Shown here piece by piece: positions 11,280 to 21,845 of a DNA stretch of 64,000 bases; within the stretch, counting starts at the first letter, position 1; each line of letters starts with the position of its first letter. The notes beneath the pieces are model-generated. The model was not told the DNA's origin, ran no database searches, and saw nothing but the letters and a program-made list of their open reading frames with translations. The translations under genes and the position numbers were made by a program. This DNA comes from Gremmenia infestans (Eukaryota > Ascomycota > Leotiomycetes > Helotiales > Hamatocanthoscyphaceae). The DNA is taken from positions 1,426,001 through 1,490,000 of the forward strand of contig JAFEVB010000001.1 of the NCBI GenBank assembly GCA_032629725.1, in the 5' to 3' direction.

Positions 11280-12608
11280 ATGAGGACGGAAAACATAACC
11301 TCTCGAGGACTCGAGGAGAAGGTTGTCACAATTACAACCATTCTTCCACGGGTCACTAAGCTGGCTGCAGAAGAAGCTTTGATATTCTCCCAAGGTGACC
11401 TCGTCGACGCTCTGCTGCTTCTTGGTGGTGAGAGGACACCAGATGATAGTGATGTCTCTGGTAAGCTCCATCAGAATCGGACGGGTCTACAAGGCGTTGC
11501 TACGAGAGCTGGAGGCAAGAAGGCAAGTCATAAGTCACTTGCCGGTAACTTTTCTCATGATCTAACTTTACAAATAGCTCAAGGGGGACAGATTAGCCGA
11601 GGATGACTCTGTTGGACAGGACACAAGCATGGTGAGCATCCCTGTCAAGAAAACAGTCGACCTCCTATTGATGGAATCCAGATACAAGCATCCTATTCAC
11701 AGGATGGGGCTCAATGCAATCCATTGCAAGCGATTCAAGCACTCTCAGCATCTATGACCACTTCTATCCAAAGTCTAAGATCATCCGGCTTGGATAAAAA
11801 CATCTTCCAGTCCTTGCTTGACGACGTCCAAGCTATCCACTTCCTATCAAACAAGATTGAATCCACGGGAGGTGAATTCGTACGATTCTCGAAGCTGCCG
11901 CCTGAACTCCGCCGTCAAATATGGAAGCTCGCACTGCCCGGCCCACGAGTCATCGAGGTAACTTTAACCAGGAGCAGTCATTCAGATGAAGAAAAAGCAT
12001 GCCAATCACTCAGACTGAATTGCGAAATGCCGGTGTTGATGCATGTGTCTAGAGAGTCTCGTCAACTTGCTCTCAAAAAATATACGGTGCAATTAGGAGG
12101 TGAGAGGTTTCCAAAGGACTGCGCACGAATCGACCCCAAAGAGGATATCATTTTCATCCCGCTTAGCGCAGAGATTCTCTTTCAAGAGGGGGGATTATCC
12201 GAGGAAGCGTTGAGGACTATAAAAGTTATCGCAATGGATCATCGGACGAAGACAAGCGATGATATCTGGGACACGTCAAAGGAGTACACATATCTCACTG
12301 CATTCGCTGCTCTCGAAGATATTTACATGGTTATCAATGACGATGATGAGACAGACATCTATTCGGACTCAGAATGCAGGGGGTCTAATCTCTTGGGGGA
12401 AGCAGTGGATATCGACCTGGGAGAGATAGTTCCTAACGAAAGCGGATCTTATTGCGGATTTCATTATGAATACATGGTATGGTTGGAAACGCTTAGGGAG
12501 GTATACGAGAATCTAGAAATGGAGGTACCAAGAGTTACGATTATGGAACCTATTAGAACTGGGAAGAAGGTTCATCGGAAGTACTGGGGATTCCAACTTT
12601 ATTCTTGA
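11280..12608 (+). CDS. 2EXR domain-containing protein with a GC-AG intron
   Basis: Three exons (11280-11522, 11578-11631 and 11682-12608) give 407 residues, all joined in phase 0. Intron 1 starts GCAAGT after AAG and ends ctaac...atag. A GT donor 20 bases downstream would lead straight to a stop, so the GC donor is favoured. The 2EXR core is FVRFSKLPPELRRQIWKLAL, then PGPRVIEV. It is followed by HVSRESRQLALKKY, DPKEDIIFIP and an acidic linker. The N-terminal 110 residues (LEEKVVTITTILPRV) have no recognised domain and rest on splice logic alone. A shorter form could begin at the ATG at 11754. It is a diverged paralogue of the other three copies in this block. Confidence 0.75.
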
Positions 12609-13626
12609 ATGAAGAAGTGTGAATATCTCAGATTGCTGGGACATTGCGTTGAGAATCGGCTTCAAAAATTGCTCTTGCTCTTGCTATGACGGCTAGCCAT
12701 ATTCATTTGCACTATTTGATGTAGCAGTTGCAGCGTCTCATGTATTGCAGCTTCCTAAATGTAGGATATCAGAAACTCGGGAGAACATCTCAAACCAGAC
12801 TTTTCCCGACATCTTATTAAACACCTCAGGAGCCGAAATTTGACATTGTTTCTTCCTCACCGAGCAAGTTCATGGGTCCTCTTCCGCAAACTCTTTTTCT
12901 TCTAACCGTGAGCGTAGCTTGCTCATGTCGCTGACATGTATAAGGGAAGGGAGCAAGGCGCAGAACTTCACACATAGCATATAAGTTTCTACCTGCACTA
13001 GTCAATCACAGATGACGAAGTTCAATGAGACGGGAAAGTGGTTTGTGGTGTTTGTATTGAGCTACCTTAGGTATCTGAGTATGCGAATTTGTTGACGCGG
13101 CAATGCTAGAAGCTGGAGTGCTATATTCCAGGGTGTAAGGAGAAGTGCAATGCTTTTCGTGAATGGGGAAGATAAGTGACGTGGACAGTGTACTGTACGC
13201 CGGCATGCTGATTCAAGGGGAGTGGGGTGGGGAAGGGTCATAGAGCCAGCGCCAGCGCCGGATTGAGAAGATGAGGTAGATGGTTGTGCGTGAAGAGGAG
13301 AGTGACGGGGTATGGTGCAAGACACGTGATATCGTGAGACGAAGAAGCAAGGAAGGAAGAAAAGGAAATATGTAGTGAGCGCCGTGTGCAATGACCGCCA
13401 GTCGCTACGATTCGGTCGTTATAAGAATCGTCGGGGTATGTGTCCCTCTGAATGTAACAATGAAAGTTGAAGGGTATAATCGTTGGTAGCAGTGACTTCG
13501 TGACGTGAGCTCTTCATGGGGAGAGGCGATCTCCAATGAACTTAGTTGAATGGCTAATAAGTCATTCCCGAGGTTCTGTATTAAAAATTAGCTAGAAAAC
13601 CCGATTGTCCAGTTGTGGGCCACTGA
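12609..13626. other. Convergent gene-free interval between 2EXR genes
   Basis: This is about 1 kb between the 3' ends of two 2EXR genes. Short frames exist on both strands but none has family similarity or splice logic. There is no obvious repeat or transposon remnant. Confidence 0.45.
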
Positions 13627-14908
13627 CTATTCTGGGAAGTTCAACACTTTAAAGGTAGGCTGGGTTGGTTGGTAGCTGGTATAGTCTCGCATGTGTTCGA
13701 CCAATACCTCAGTGTCCTCCTTGCTCATTGCTACCCAAGGAGCTCTGTGTCTCTTTTGCCCCAAGGCTTTCTTGATCTTCTTATTGTAGCATAATCTGAC
13801 GATGGTGACGGACTTGATTGCGGAGAACCATGTCAGTTGTTGTAAGAAATCCTTGAAGCCCCCAAGCTTGTGAAGAGTATGTTTTGAAATAAAACCTGTT
13901 GTAATGACTTTCGGCATTTTCGTAACCACCTCTTCGATAGCGACGTGCTGTACGCTTTTCACAAGGCTAAACTGATTGTATGAATGCCCGTAAAGTCCGT
14001 CGAATTTACGAAAATCTTCGAATACAGCAATGTCACGACTGAAGTCAATTGTGTAGCTGTTCAAGTGCTTCATAGCAGGAACCTCGACCGGAACGGAGGT
14101 TTTGCTTGCTTCCGCCTCCAGCTTGAAAAGTCTCATCAGTTCCACATGCTCTTCCTTGCAGCAAACGTTGATTGGCTGTAGCGATTCATGTGTGAGCCAG
14201 AGACCCGCGGCTCGATGATCCCAGAAATTTCCCCCTTTGATCTCAAACTTGATGATACGAGGAGCGTCCAGAAATCTGAGGCCCCACTAGAACACGAGGG
14301 AGTTAGTTATTTCCTATTCAAGAAGGTTTGGGGAGTAGAATGATCTTATGTTTCCAGTTTAGGAAGTATGTAAGGAGTAATTGGAGTACATGATACGAAA
14401 CATGATAGAAGGGGTAGGGTAAAATCAAAGAGCCAGTTTTCCTTACGATCATGGCGCGCACTTCGAAAGGTAAATCTGACCAATCCACTGAAGGTTTATC
14501 GGGTGTGTAAGGTGACGACATTGCGGTTGGTTGATTTAGATCGAGAGATGTAGACTTCTGTATATGCTCCGAATCAGCTTTACTTGATCGAGGGGCATAC
14601 GAGAGTCTGGGAAGGCCTGGTGTCGAATAAACTTCCAAGACATTCAAAACAATCTTCCAACATCGTCGAGAGAAGGAAGGACACCCTGGAGAAGTTAACT
14701 TGCACACCTTTGAAGCTAAAGCTGAGGATGTGGCTATCTCTTGATGGGGCAAAAGTGAGATCTGCGAATTACCTGTCGAGTCCATGAACAGATGCTGCGA
14801 AGGTTTTGAGGTGAAGGTTTGCGTGGAAGAGGAAGCCGTTCGTTTGCTTGATTGTAAGTTGTTGTGGATGTCATGAAGGTGTAAAAAGGTTGAAGTGGTT
14901 CGATCCAT
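13627..14908 (-). CDS. 2EXR domain-containing protein, diverged
   Basis: Two exons (14908-14447 and 14286-13627) give 373 residues. The 160-base intron splits the core domain: exon 1 ends VDWSDLPFEVRAMI and exon 2 opens WGLRFLDAPRIIKFEI, so the joined core is intact. Downstream come the THESLQPINVCC and VELMRLFKLEA helices, a DFSRDIAVFEDF strand and a C-terminal region rich in strands. The start is uncertain. The frame is open to an ATG at 14908, but a minimal gene would begin at the ATG at 14521 (MSSPYTPDKP). Another overlapping open frame reaches 15039, so a further 5' exon is possible. It is the most diverged member of the 8-15 kb block. Confidence 0.75.
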
Positions 14909-15442
14909 TGTGAAGCAGGAGACGGCAAGAGCGGGGCGGCTCCCTGAAATTTACCAAATGGGGAAGGCGGAATGGGCCCAGAAGATTCCACTGGGTGTAA
15001 GGTGAGGTTTAGTGAGAATCTGCTTGAACTTGATTCCATCTGTCATTCAAGGCACCCTATGATGATGTAATCGGGGAGTTGAGCACAATGATAACTTTTC
15101 TCATAACGAAAATGAAAAGACGTTGTATTTCTTAGTGTTTAAACTGATAACTTAAAGAAACAAATCTTGGCCTCGAAGAAGGAAGTTTTGGATGGCTCCA
15201 ACGCCACGCTCACTTGGAGAATTGGTACGCAACAACTTCAGAAATGCAATAACCAAAACTAACAAAAGCAGCCACGTTTACGGAATTGACCTGTGAAAGC
15301 CAGTCCACATTTGATAGCACATCACATATAATGAAGAGGGTTATGGTCATGAAGTTTTAGGAAAAGGTATAGGCAAGAATTCCATTTTGATATCATACGC
15401 CAGGCAATGCAATTCCAAACGCCAGTTGATTATGAGACTGAA
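14909..15442. other. Gene-free interval upstream of 2EXR gene
   Basis: It contains the presumed promoter of the 2EXR gene at 13627-14908 and the 3' end of prefoldin subunit 6. A 101-codon open frame at 15039-14734 starting MESSSSRFSLNL may be part of a 5' exon of the 2EXR gene, but no in-frame splice could be supported. Confidence 0.4.
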
Positions 15443-16030
15443 TCACGCTATAGCTTGTGGTTGAGGTCCTTGGCCTTGGGGCTGGCTTTCAGACTGTGCT
15501 TGCATAATCTATTCCAATATCAGCATCTCCCAGAATATCCATATGTGTTGGGTAACTCACCTGCGCCCTTAGCTCATCACTCTTGTCCTCTACATCCTTG
15601 ATCTGCTTCTCGACTCTCTTGCTGTACACCAAGTCAGCTACATCCTTCCTCCAAGCCAGGTAATAAACTTACATCTCATTCTCAATGTATTCCAGTCTCC
15701 CATCGACAGCCAGCACAGCCTCCGTCTTGTCCTGCTTCAACAGTACCGGTCCAACCATTTTGTAGATATTCGCTTCATCCTTTAGTCCCGAGAATTCCTA
15801 CGTCTCTTAGCCTCTTGCGCTGCATACTGGGCCATAGTCTCAAACCTTTTGGACCGCCTTGTTCTCTTGTTGCTGAGACTCGAGCTTTTGCCGTGAGTTG
15901 ACATGGTTTTGTAGCTCTGTTGAGGTATTAGCATATAACAGCGGGTAAGATGGGGCTTATGCAACTCGCCTTGCTGAATGTTTTGATACCCGGTAGTCAA
16001 GCCCTGGAGACGTTGCTGTACTTCTGCCAT
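15443..16030 (-). CDS. YKE2: Prefoldin subunit 6 (beta-type)
   Basis: This is one subunit of the hexameric cytosolic prefoldin chaperone, which hands nascent actin and tubulin to the CCT chaperonin. Five exons (16030-15970, 15916-15846, 15797-15673, 15621-15561 and 15508-15443) encode 127 residues, the usual size for a beta prefoldin. The protein is two coiled-coil helices (MAEVQQRLQGLTTGYQNIQQ; KLESQQQENKAVQKEF) around the hairpin core YKMVGPVLLKQDKTEA, then a second coil (EIKRVEKQIKDVEDK) and a Q/P tail. Intron 1 has a GC donor (AAG|GCGAGT) that keeps phase 1. The other introns are GT-AG and all are under 60 bases. It is divergent from VPS4. Confidence 0.9.
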
Positions 16031-16623
16031 TGTTGCTCTGAGAAGGTGGGGCAGAAATGTTTGCAGGGGTGGTATCGAACGTATTCCAAGAAGTTTATTC
16101 GCTCGTAATCACGGTAGGACTTTGTAGGCTGTCGAAATTAGTCAAAAAGGAGAGATTCGTCAAGTTAAAGGGTTGTATGAGCTTCTATTGGACGGTCGAA
16201 AAGTTTCAAGAAGTCTGTATGTCGTTCTACTAGCGCGGTTGCGATCTTGCCCCGCCAAGCGACCGAAGCTTGGTTCGTCATAAACAACCTCCACCCTGAC
16301 AACCTTACAAGACAATAGAGATCCTGTTGTTGCGATCCCCCAGAGACAATCTCTGTCCCTCGAGCTGTAGTTGCGAATCAATATAACTACGCGAAACGGA
16401 CTGCGCGCGCTGAGATCCTGAAGACCTGCCCCTCTGGTAGTTTGCAGTGCCTATCATCTACACCCAAACAACGCAGATATAACCGCCCAAGAGTTGAGAC
16501 CTTCTGAACCTGCGAATCTTTTACTAGGGGGACCTCCTGTCCACGAGAATCAAGCCTGCGATCCCTTCTACCTCCTGGTAGCTCCGCCAATTTCCCCCAA
16601 GTCGCAAACGCCCCAATCCGAAC
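16031..16623. other. Divergent promoter region, prefoldin 6 / VPS4
   Basis: Starts of two housekeeping genes face away from each other across this interval. An ATTGG (inverted CCAAT) sits near 16187. No repeat or other gene was seen. Confidence 0.45.
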
Positions 16624-18037
16624 ATGTCGAACACCGACTTCCTTGGCCGGGCCATAGACGTGGTCAAGAAGGCAATCGAAGCAGATACAGCCGCCGAATA
16701 TGACAAAGCCTACCAACTATACTACCAATCCCTCGAGTTGTTCATGCTAGCGCTAAAGTGGGAGAAGAACGCCAAGTCAAAGGAGATGATAAGGGCCAAG
16801 GCAGGCGAATACATGGAGCGAGCAGAGAAGCTAAAGAACCATCTTTCAGAAGCAGACGGCAAGCGGAAAAAACCAAGTATGGTGGGCTCGAATGGTAGTA
16901 GTACTGGTGGAGGGGGAAAAGGAGAGGATGGAAAGGAGGGCGAAGAGGTAGATGCTGATAGCAAAAAACTACGGAATGCTCTTGCGGGTGCGATTTTGCA
17001 AGATAAGCCGAATGTTAGGTGGGAGGACGTTGCTGGGCTTGAGGGGGCCAAGGAAGCGCTGAAAGAAGCTGTTGTGCTGCCTATCAAATTCCCACATCTT
17101 TTTACGGGCAAGAGACAACCCTGGAAGGGAATCCTCCTCTATGGGCCACCGGGTACGGGTAAGAGTTATCTAGCCAAGGCAGTGGCTACGGAGGCAAACA
17201 GTACATTCTTCAGTGTCAGTAGTTCGGATTTGGTCAGTAAGTGGATGGGAGAGTCAGAAAGGTTAGTATCTCGCCCTGTAAACCCCTAAGCCCTTCTGAC
17301 ATGTTTTGTATAGATTAGTAAAACAGCTCTTCGCCATGGCGCGAGAGAACAAACCCTCCATCATCTTCATCGACGAAATAGACGCCCTGTGTGGACCTAG
17401 AGGAGAAGGAGAATCTGAGGCCTCGCGACGTATCAAGACGGAAATGCTGGTGCAAATGGACGGAGTAGGCCGAGACAGCAAAGGCGTGCTCGTTCTAGGC
17501 GCAACAAATATTCCATGGCAACTAGATGCAGCCATCCGTAGACGTTTCCAAAGACGCGTGCACATCTCGTTACCCGATAGTGCTGCGCGACAGACTATGT
17601 TTGAGCTTGCAGTGGGTACGACACCGTGTGATTTGACCAAAGCGGATTACAAGAAATTGGGAGATCTGAGTGAGGGGTACTCAGGCAGTGATATTAGTAT
17701 TGCTGTCCAAGATGCGCTCATGCAACCAGTGCGGTTAATCCAGATGGCTACGCATTACAAGAAGGTAAGATTCAGATGCTCAAGGGAGATAAATCATAGC
17801 TGACAAGAAGCCTAGGTTATGGACGACGGCCAAGAAAAACTCACACCCTGCTCACCCGGTGACGATGGAGCAATGGAAATGTCCTGGACAGAAGTAGATT
17901 CCGACAAACTTCTGGAGCCACCGTTGCAAATAAAAGACTTCGTGAAAGCAGTGAAGAGCGCTCGGCCTACTGTATCAGGTGAGGATATCAAGCGAAGCGA
18001 GGAGTGGACGAAGGAGTTTGGCAGTGAGGGCGTATAG
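16624..18037 (+). CDS. vps4: Vps4 AAA ATPase (ESCRT-III disassembly)
   Basis: Vps4 is the ATPase that removes ESCRT-III filaments from endosomes, driving multivesicular-body sorting to the vacuole. Exons 16624-17261, 17314-17764 and 17816-18037 give 436 residues, almost the yeast length. An N-terminal MIT domain (about 1-75; AIDVVKKAIEADTAAEYDKA) binds ESCRT-III tails. A glycine-rich linker follows. The AAA core has Walker A (YGPPGTGKSYLAK, near residue 174), Walker B (IIFIDEIDALCG), and the sensor/arginine-finger region (LGATNIPWQLDAAIRRRF). The Vps4-specific C-terminal beta domain and last helix (PPLQIKDFVKAVKSARPTV, EWTKEFGSEG) are present. All key residues are visible. Confidence 0.96.
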
Positions 18038-18401
18038 TAAGAATAATCAGCGAGGGGCACCAGGGGGAGGTAGCATGGCGTTGGTACCGGAGTTACACTG
18101 GATCATTATTCAAGAAGCATACGAGCGCATATCACATATAAATTATAGTAGCGCAAAACAAGACAATTCAGAGAAGAAGTGCGTACAACAACCGCATTGC
18201 AAGTAACTATGTAAAGTATCTAGCTATTCCAATCCGCCGTATGCACAGCAGAAGAATGTTTTTGGGTCCCATTTTCCCGTAGCATGAATATCCACAACGC
18301 CGCAAGTTATTCAGACAAGCACAAATAGTCAACCACGCGCCTCAGCTCCGTCCAGATGTACACAAAAGGGAATCATTTCGCAGCCAACAGCATGATGCAG
18401 C
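18038..18401. other. Convergent 3' interval, VPS4 / NOP56
   Basis: This short interval is shared by two convergent 3' ends. No coding or repeat signal was seen. Confidence 0.4.
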
Positions 18402-20026
18402 TTAGTCCGAAGACGATTCCTTCTTGCTCTTCTTTTTCTTCTTTTTCTCGACTGCCTCCTCGTCGCCGTTGACTTCGCTGTGTCTGCGTTTCTTGTCCTT
18501 CTTGCTATCCTTATCCTTATCCTTCTTGTCCTTGGATTTTTTCTCTTTCTTCTCGGATTGGGGCGCGGCGTCAGTCATTGGAATGTCATCGATTTGGATG
18601 TCGCCTAGGACTGCGTCCATAGCTGATTTCTGTTATGGGGATCAGTAAATGCTTTAAGATCACGTGTGGGAAATCATACCATAGCATCCTCATTTTTCGT
18701 TGGTGCTGTGCCTGTAGCGTAGAAATCTAATCTCTCTTCGACCTGCTTCCTCAACGCCTCACCGAACTTGGTGTTTGGCTCTTCAGAGAAATTGTCGATT
18801 CTGCTAGCGATACTGCACTTGTTGGCCAAGAATCTCGAGATACGGCCCTTGTTCTTAGCACCTGCTCGTCCAATAAAGCTGGAGTGGTAGATCAATCCGT
18901 ATTTGGGGGTGTTGCCCTTGGTCTTCAGCGCTCTGAACAGAGCCTTCTCTGCGCCGAGAATTTGGACTGTGGAAGCGGGGTATTTTGAGAGATTGGTGAG
19001 GGAACCAGCGTGGGAGATTAATCGTGCTGCAACAACTTCACCGATCAGAGTAGCCAAGTTGGGTGCAACAATGGCCATCTTATCGACGAGGTATTGATAT
19101 AGAGACTTTCGGTACTCGGCGAGCTTAACCACACGGTTTGCGAATGCCGAGACATTCTCCATATCGGCATCTGAGATTGCTTGACCCATACTAACACGGG
19201 CAGCATCGATCACTGCTTGTGCAACATCTCCATCGTCATTCACCAGCGCAGCAATATCGTGTAACGAGTCTTGCGTTAAAGTCTGCTTGTCACCAATAGC
19301 GAGCGCAAGTTTGGCGTATGTGTGGTTGTCGGAAACGATTCGAACAAGTTCGGGGAAATGCCATCCGTACCATTCGCGGACACGCATGGAGAAGGTATTG
19401 ACGGCCTTGTCGAGGTGGTCCAACGTAGCAATAGCTTGGATGATGTGGTTGTCGTTCTTCTGGACCGAGAACTTTACCTTCGCGCGCGAGTATGCATGGC
19501 CAAGACCTAATTGAGCTCTATCCACGTCCCCCTCTTGAAGCTTGACAAGTAGTTTGCCAGCATGGAACCGTAACCCGCGGAGCAAGTCTCCACACACCTC
19601 GGACGTATCCCCAGTCTCGCACTCGATGCCAGGGAATGAGGCTTTAATGCTTCCAGCCAAGGTCTTATCCGATACACCGAGAACAATCTTCTTCTTTTTT
19701 GAGGGCTTTGGAAGATTCAATTCGAGCTCGGATCTGAGGTAGTCGGACATGACACCTTCAGATACCAAATTGACATTCTCGAGAGCTTCGGCGGCAGTTC
19801 TATGAATGTCATTAGCTCTAGGTTCCAGTTATGCGTGATGGAAGAACAATTATTACCTGTATGGCGCAAAGCCTACAACTTTAACCATCTTTCCAAACTT
19901 CGCAAGATCTTGTCCCGCATCTTGAACCTCCTTCAATCGATTGCCAATAGTATCGGCCTGGTGAACAACCTGAAAGATCGCATAGCCCACTGCGGACTCG
20001 TGGAGTAAATAATCCACGGCGGCCAT
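18402..20026 (-). CDS. nop56: Nop56 box C/D snoRNP core protein
   Basis: This nucleolar protein of box C/D snoRNPs positions fibrillarin for 2'-O-methylation of pre-rRNA. Exons 20026-19857, 19799-18680 and 18629-18402 give 505 residues (yeast 504). The N-terminal NOP5NT domain begins AAVDYLLHESAVGYAIFQV, which separates it from Nop58 (LFETPAGFALFK). The coiled-coil NOSIC region follows (AQLGLGHAYSRAKVKFSVQK; FSMRVREWYGWHFPELV). The Nop RNA-binding domain has the hallmark HAGSLTNLSKYPASTVQILG and GNTPKYGLIYHSSFIGRAG. The tail is a lysine/aspartate KKE-rich repeat (KSKDKKDKDKDSKKDKKRR), a standard nucleolar signal. Intron 2 contains TCACGTG, which may be chance. Confidence 0.96.
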
Positions 20027-20302
20027 CTTGTCGAGGTCGCTTTTCGTGTCGTGTGGTGGTGGTGATATTAATGTCCCTCGAAGTTTCGCAAATCGAAGCT
20101 CTTAAAAAAAATTCGTGCGATTAAACTTGATGCGCTAGTACTTTGCTCTAAAGCCAAAGTGGCTAGCCTTCCAGAGCCCCGCCTTCCCCTTTTAGGTCCA
20201 ACTACACTACACCACACTACCACTACCAATTCTCCAAGTCCTTCCTCATAATCCAGATTAAATTACACAATAATATCACTCAAATTCAACTGTATAATAA
20301 CT

Positions 20303-21031
20303 ATGACTTCTCCTCTACTGGAAGTCCTTCCACTAGAAGTTCGACATCAAATATGGAAATACGTCCTCTCAAGCCCTACTGGCTGGGTCGGGCTGTTCAC
20401 TAACCGCCATCCACCTCCCATACGCTCTGAAAAAAGCATGGGTAACAGTTTTCAGGATTCCATATGATCCGAAACTCTGCCGATATGTGTACGAACTCAA
20501 AGTCAAGCGATAAATCCTTCACACATGCAAGCAGATCTATGCCGAATGCAAAGATATGTTCTGAAAATCTTAAAATACTACGCAATGCAATGTATGCACA
20601 TGTCGGAAGCGGATCACCTCTATGGAATGAAGATGATCCTTAACATGGGATTTCCCCTTACAAATGTGTGCGAGAAAGCACGATGGCTACGACTTACTGA
20701 GGGCCATGACCATTGGCGTTTTCTCCATCAGTTCAATGAAGTCTTTGGTGGAGAGATGTGGGTGGATGGTATTCTGTGCGTTAGGGGAAGAGATAAGATC
20801 GAAGATGCCTTCAAGCTCAATACTGAGAAAAAGGAATTGTTTTCGCATCTGCTGCGTAAGGCCGAGGAAGAGATGGCCTTTACTTCCCTTTTTCGAACAA
20901 CGAAGCGTAGCGAAATGTTAACTTATTCTAGAATTTCAAAGCTTTCGCAGTGGATTTTTTTTCTAAAAGATGGAGTGCTTCTATCTTGCCAAAGATTGGG
21001 TTTATCGCTACCTCCTGTTCTTCTCATGTAG
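20303..21031 (+). pseudogene. Decayed 2EXR/F-box-like gene
   Basis: The ATG at 20303 opens a clear domain start (LLEVLPLEVRHQIWKYVL, SSPTGWVGL), but that frame ends after 55 codons. In the next frame similarity resumes as VFRIPYDPKLCRYVYELKVK, a stop, then ILHTCKQIYAECKDMF, a stop, KS and another stop. A third segment (WLRLTEGHDHWRFLHQF and on to about 21030) is open in the original strand sense. At least one indel and three in-frame stops therefore break the gene. The TGA after CKDMF sits where relatives usually have Trp, and could be a G-to-A change. No product is expected. It lies between NOP56 and PEP4, away from the main 2EXR block. Confidence 0.65.
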
Positions 21032-21197
21032 CTTGATTTACAAGAAATCGAGGAGAAGAGTCTGAAGATGAAGTGAAATTGTTGACTGCGCTAGTTATGC
21101 AAATCATGGAATGTTACATTTCATAGCTGATAAATTGGCAGGCTTCTCCCCTCTCAATCCAAAAACGCCTACGCCGCGCAAAGCAATCGTCCGTCCC

Positions 21198-21220
21198 GGT
21201 ACGGTACAGTACAGTACAAG
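21198..21220. repeat. GTACA-type short tandem repeat
   Basis: The run reads GGTACGGTACAGTACAGTAC and extends to AAG. Similar runs occur at 35840, 45496, 48433 and 58122 in this window, always outside coding exons. Confidence 0.7.
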
Positions 21221-21378
21221 CTCCCACCCCCCCAAAACGGGAGAGGCAGCTGATCTCTTTCTGCCAGATGATTTCTCGATCGATACCTCGCATGAATGCA
21301 CGCGCGGTTGTACATCGTTGTGTTGTACCGTACAACTTTCTTCTGGAGTTTGGTGATGTACGGAGTATGGGAATTTAA

Positions 21379-21401
21379 ATGGATGGATGGATGGATGGAT
21401 G
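21379..21401. repeat. ATGG microsatellite
   Basis: Five to six perfect copies of the tetranucleotide ATGG lie in the gene-free region 3' of PEP4. Confidence 0.85.
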
Positions 21402-21845
21402 TAAAGCTGACTGTCTGGCTGCACTTGCGATTATAACATGTTTAATCAGGGAAGGAAGGGAGGGATAGGTTGACTATCTAATGAGCAATAAATATGATAG
21501 CCATCTTGAGGATGTTGCTTCATAGCTTCTTGCTATTAAGATGTGAAGCCCTTGGCCATACAGTTCACTAGACGGGCATACAAAATTGAGAGCTCGTCAC
21601 GTTTCACTAAACCCACTCGAAACACAAATCCAGCGAAATGCTCCATTGGTATACGGACCTACGTGACAAACGAAACCCCGAACTATTTCAAGAGGGATTA
21701 TCTACCGCTCGAATCCGCATCAGAACGCAAATAAGACAAGAACAAGTCTCTGATTCTTGTTACTAGGATACAGAGCAAGGAAACGCCATCTCAATATGCC
21801 ACTTCTCCGTATCCCATCCGAGTCTTTCTACACGTGCAAGGCGAT

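Larger units (their letters stand above)
21032..21845. other. Gene-free interval downstream of PEP4
   Basis: It contains short tandem repeats, a GTACA-type run at about 21198-21220 and an ATGG tetranucleotide run at 21379-21401. It lies 3' of PEP4 and of the pseudogene. No coding signal was seen. Confidence 0.5.
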
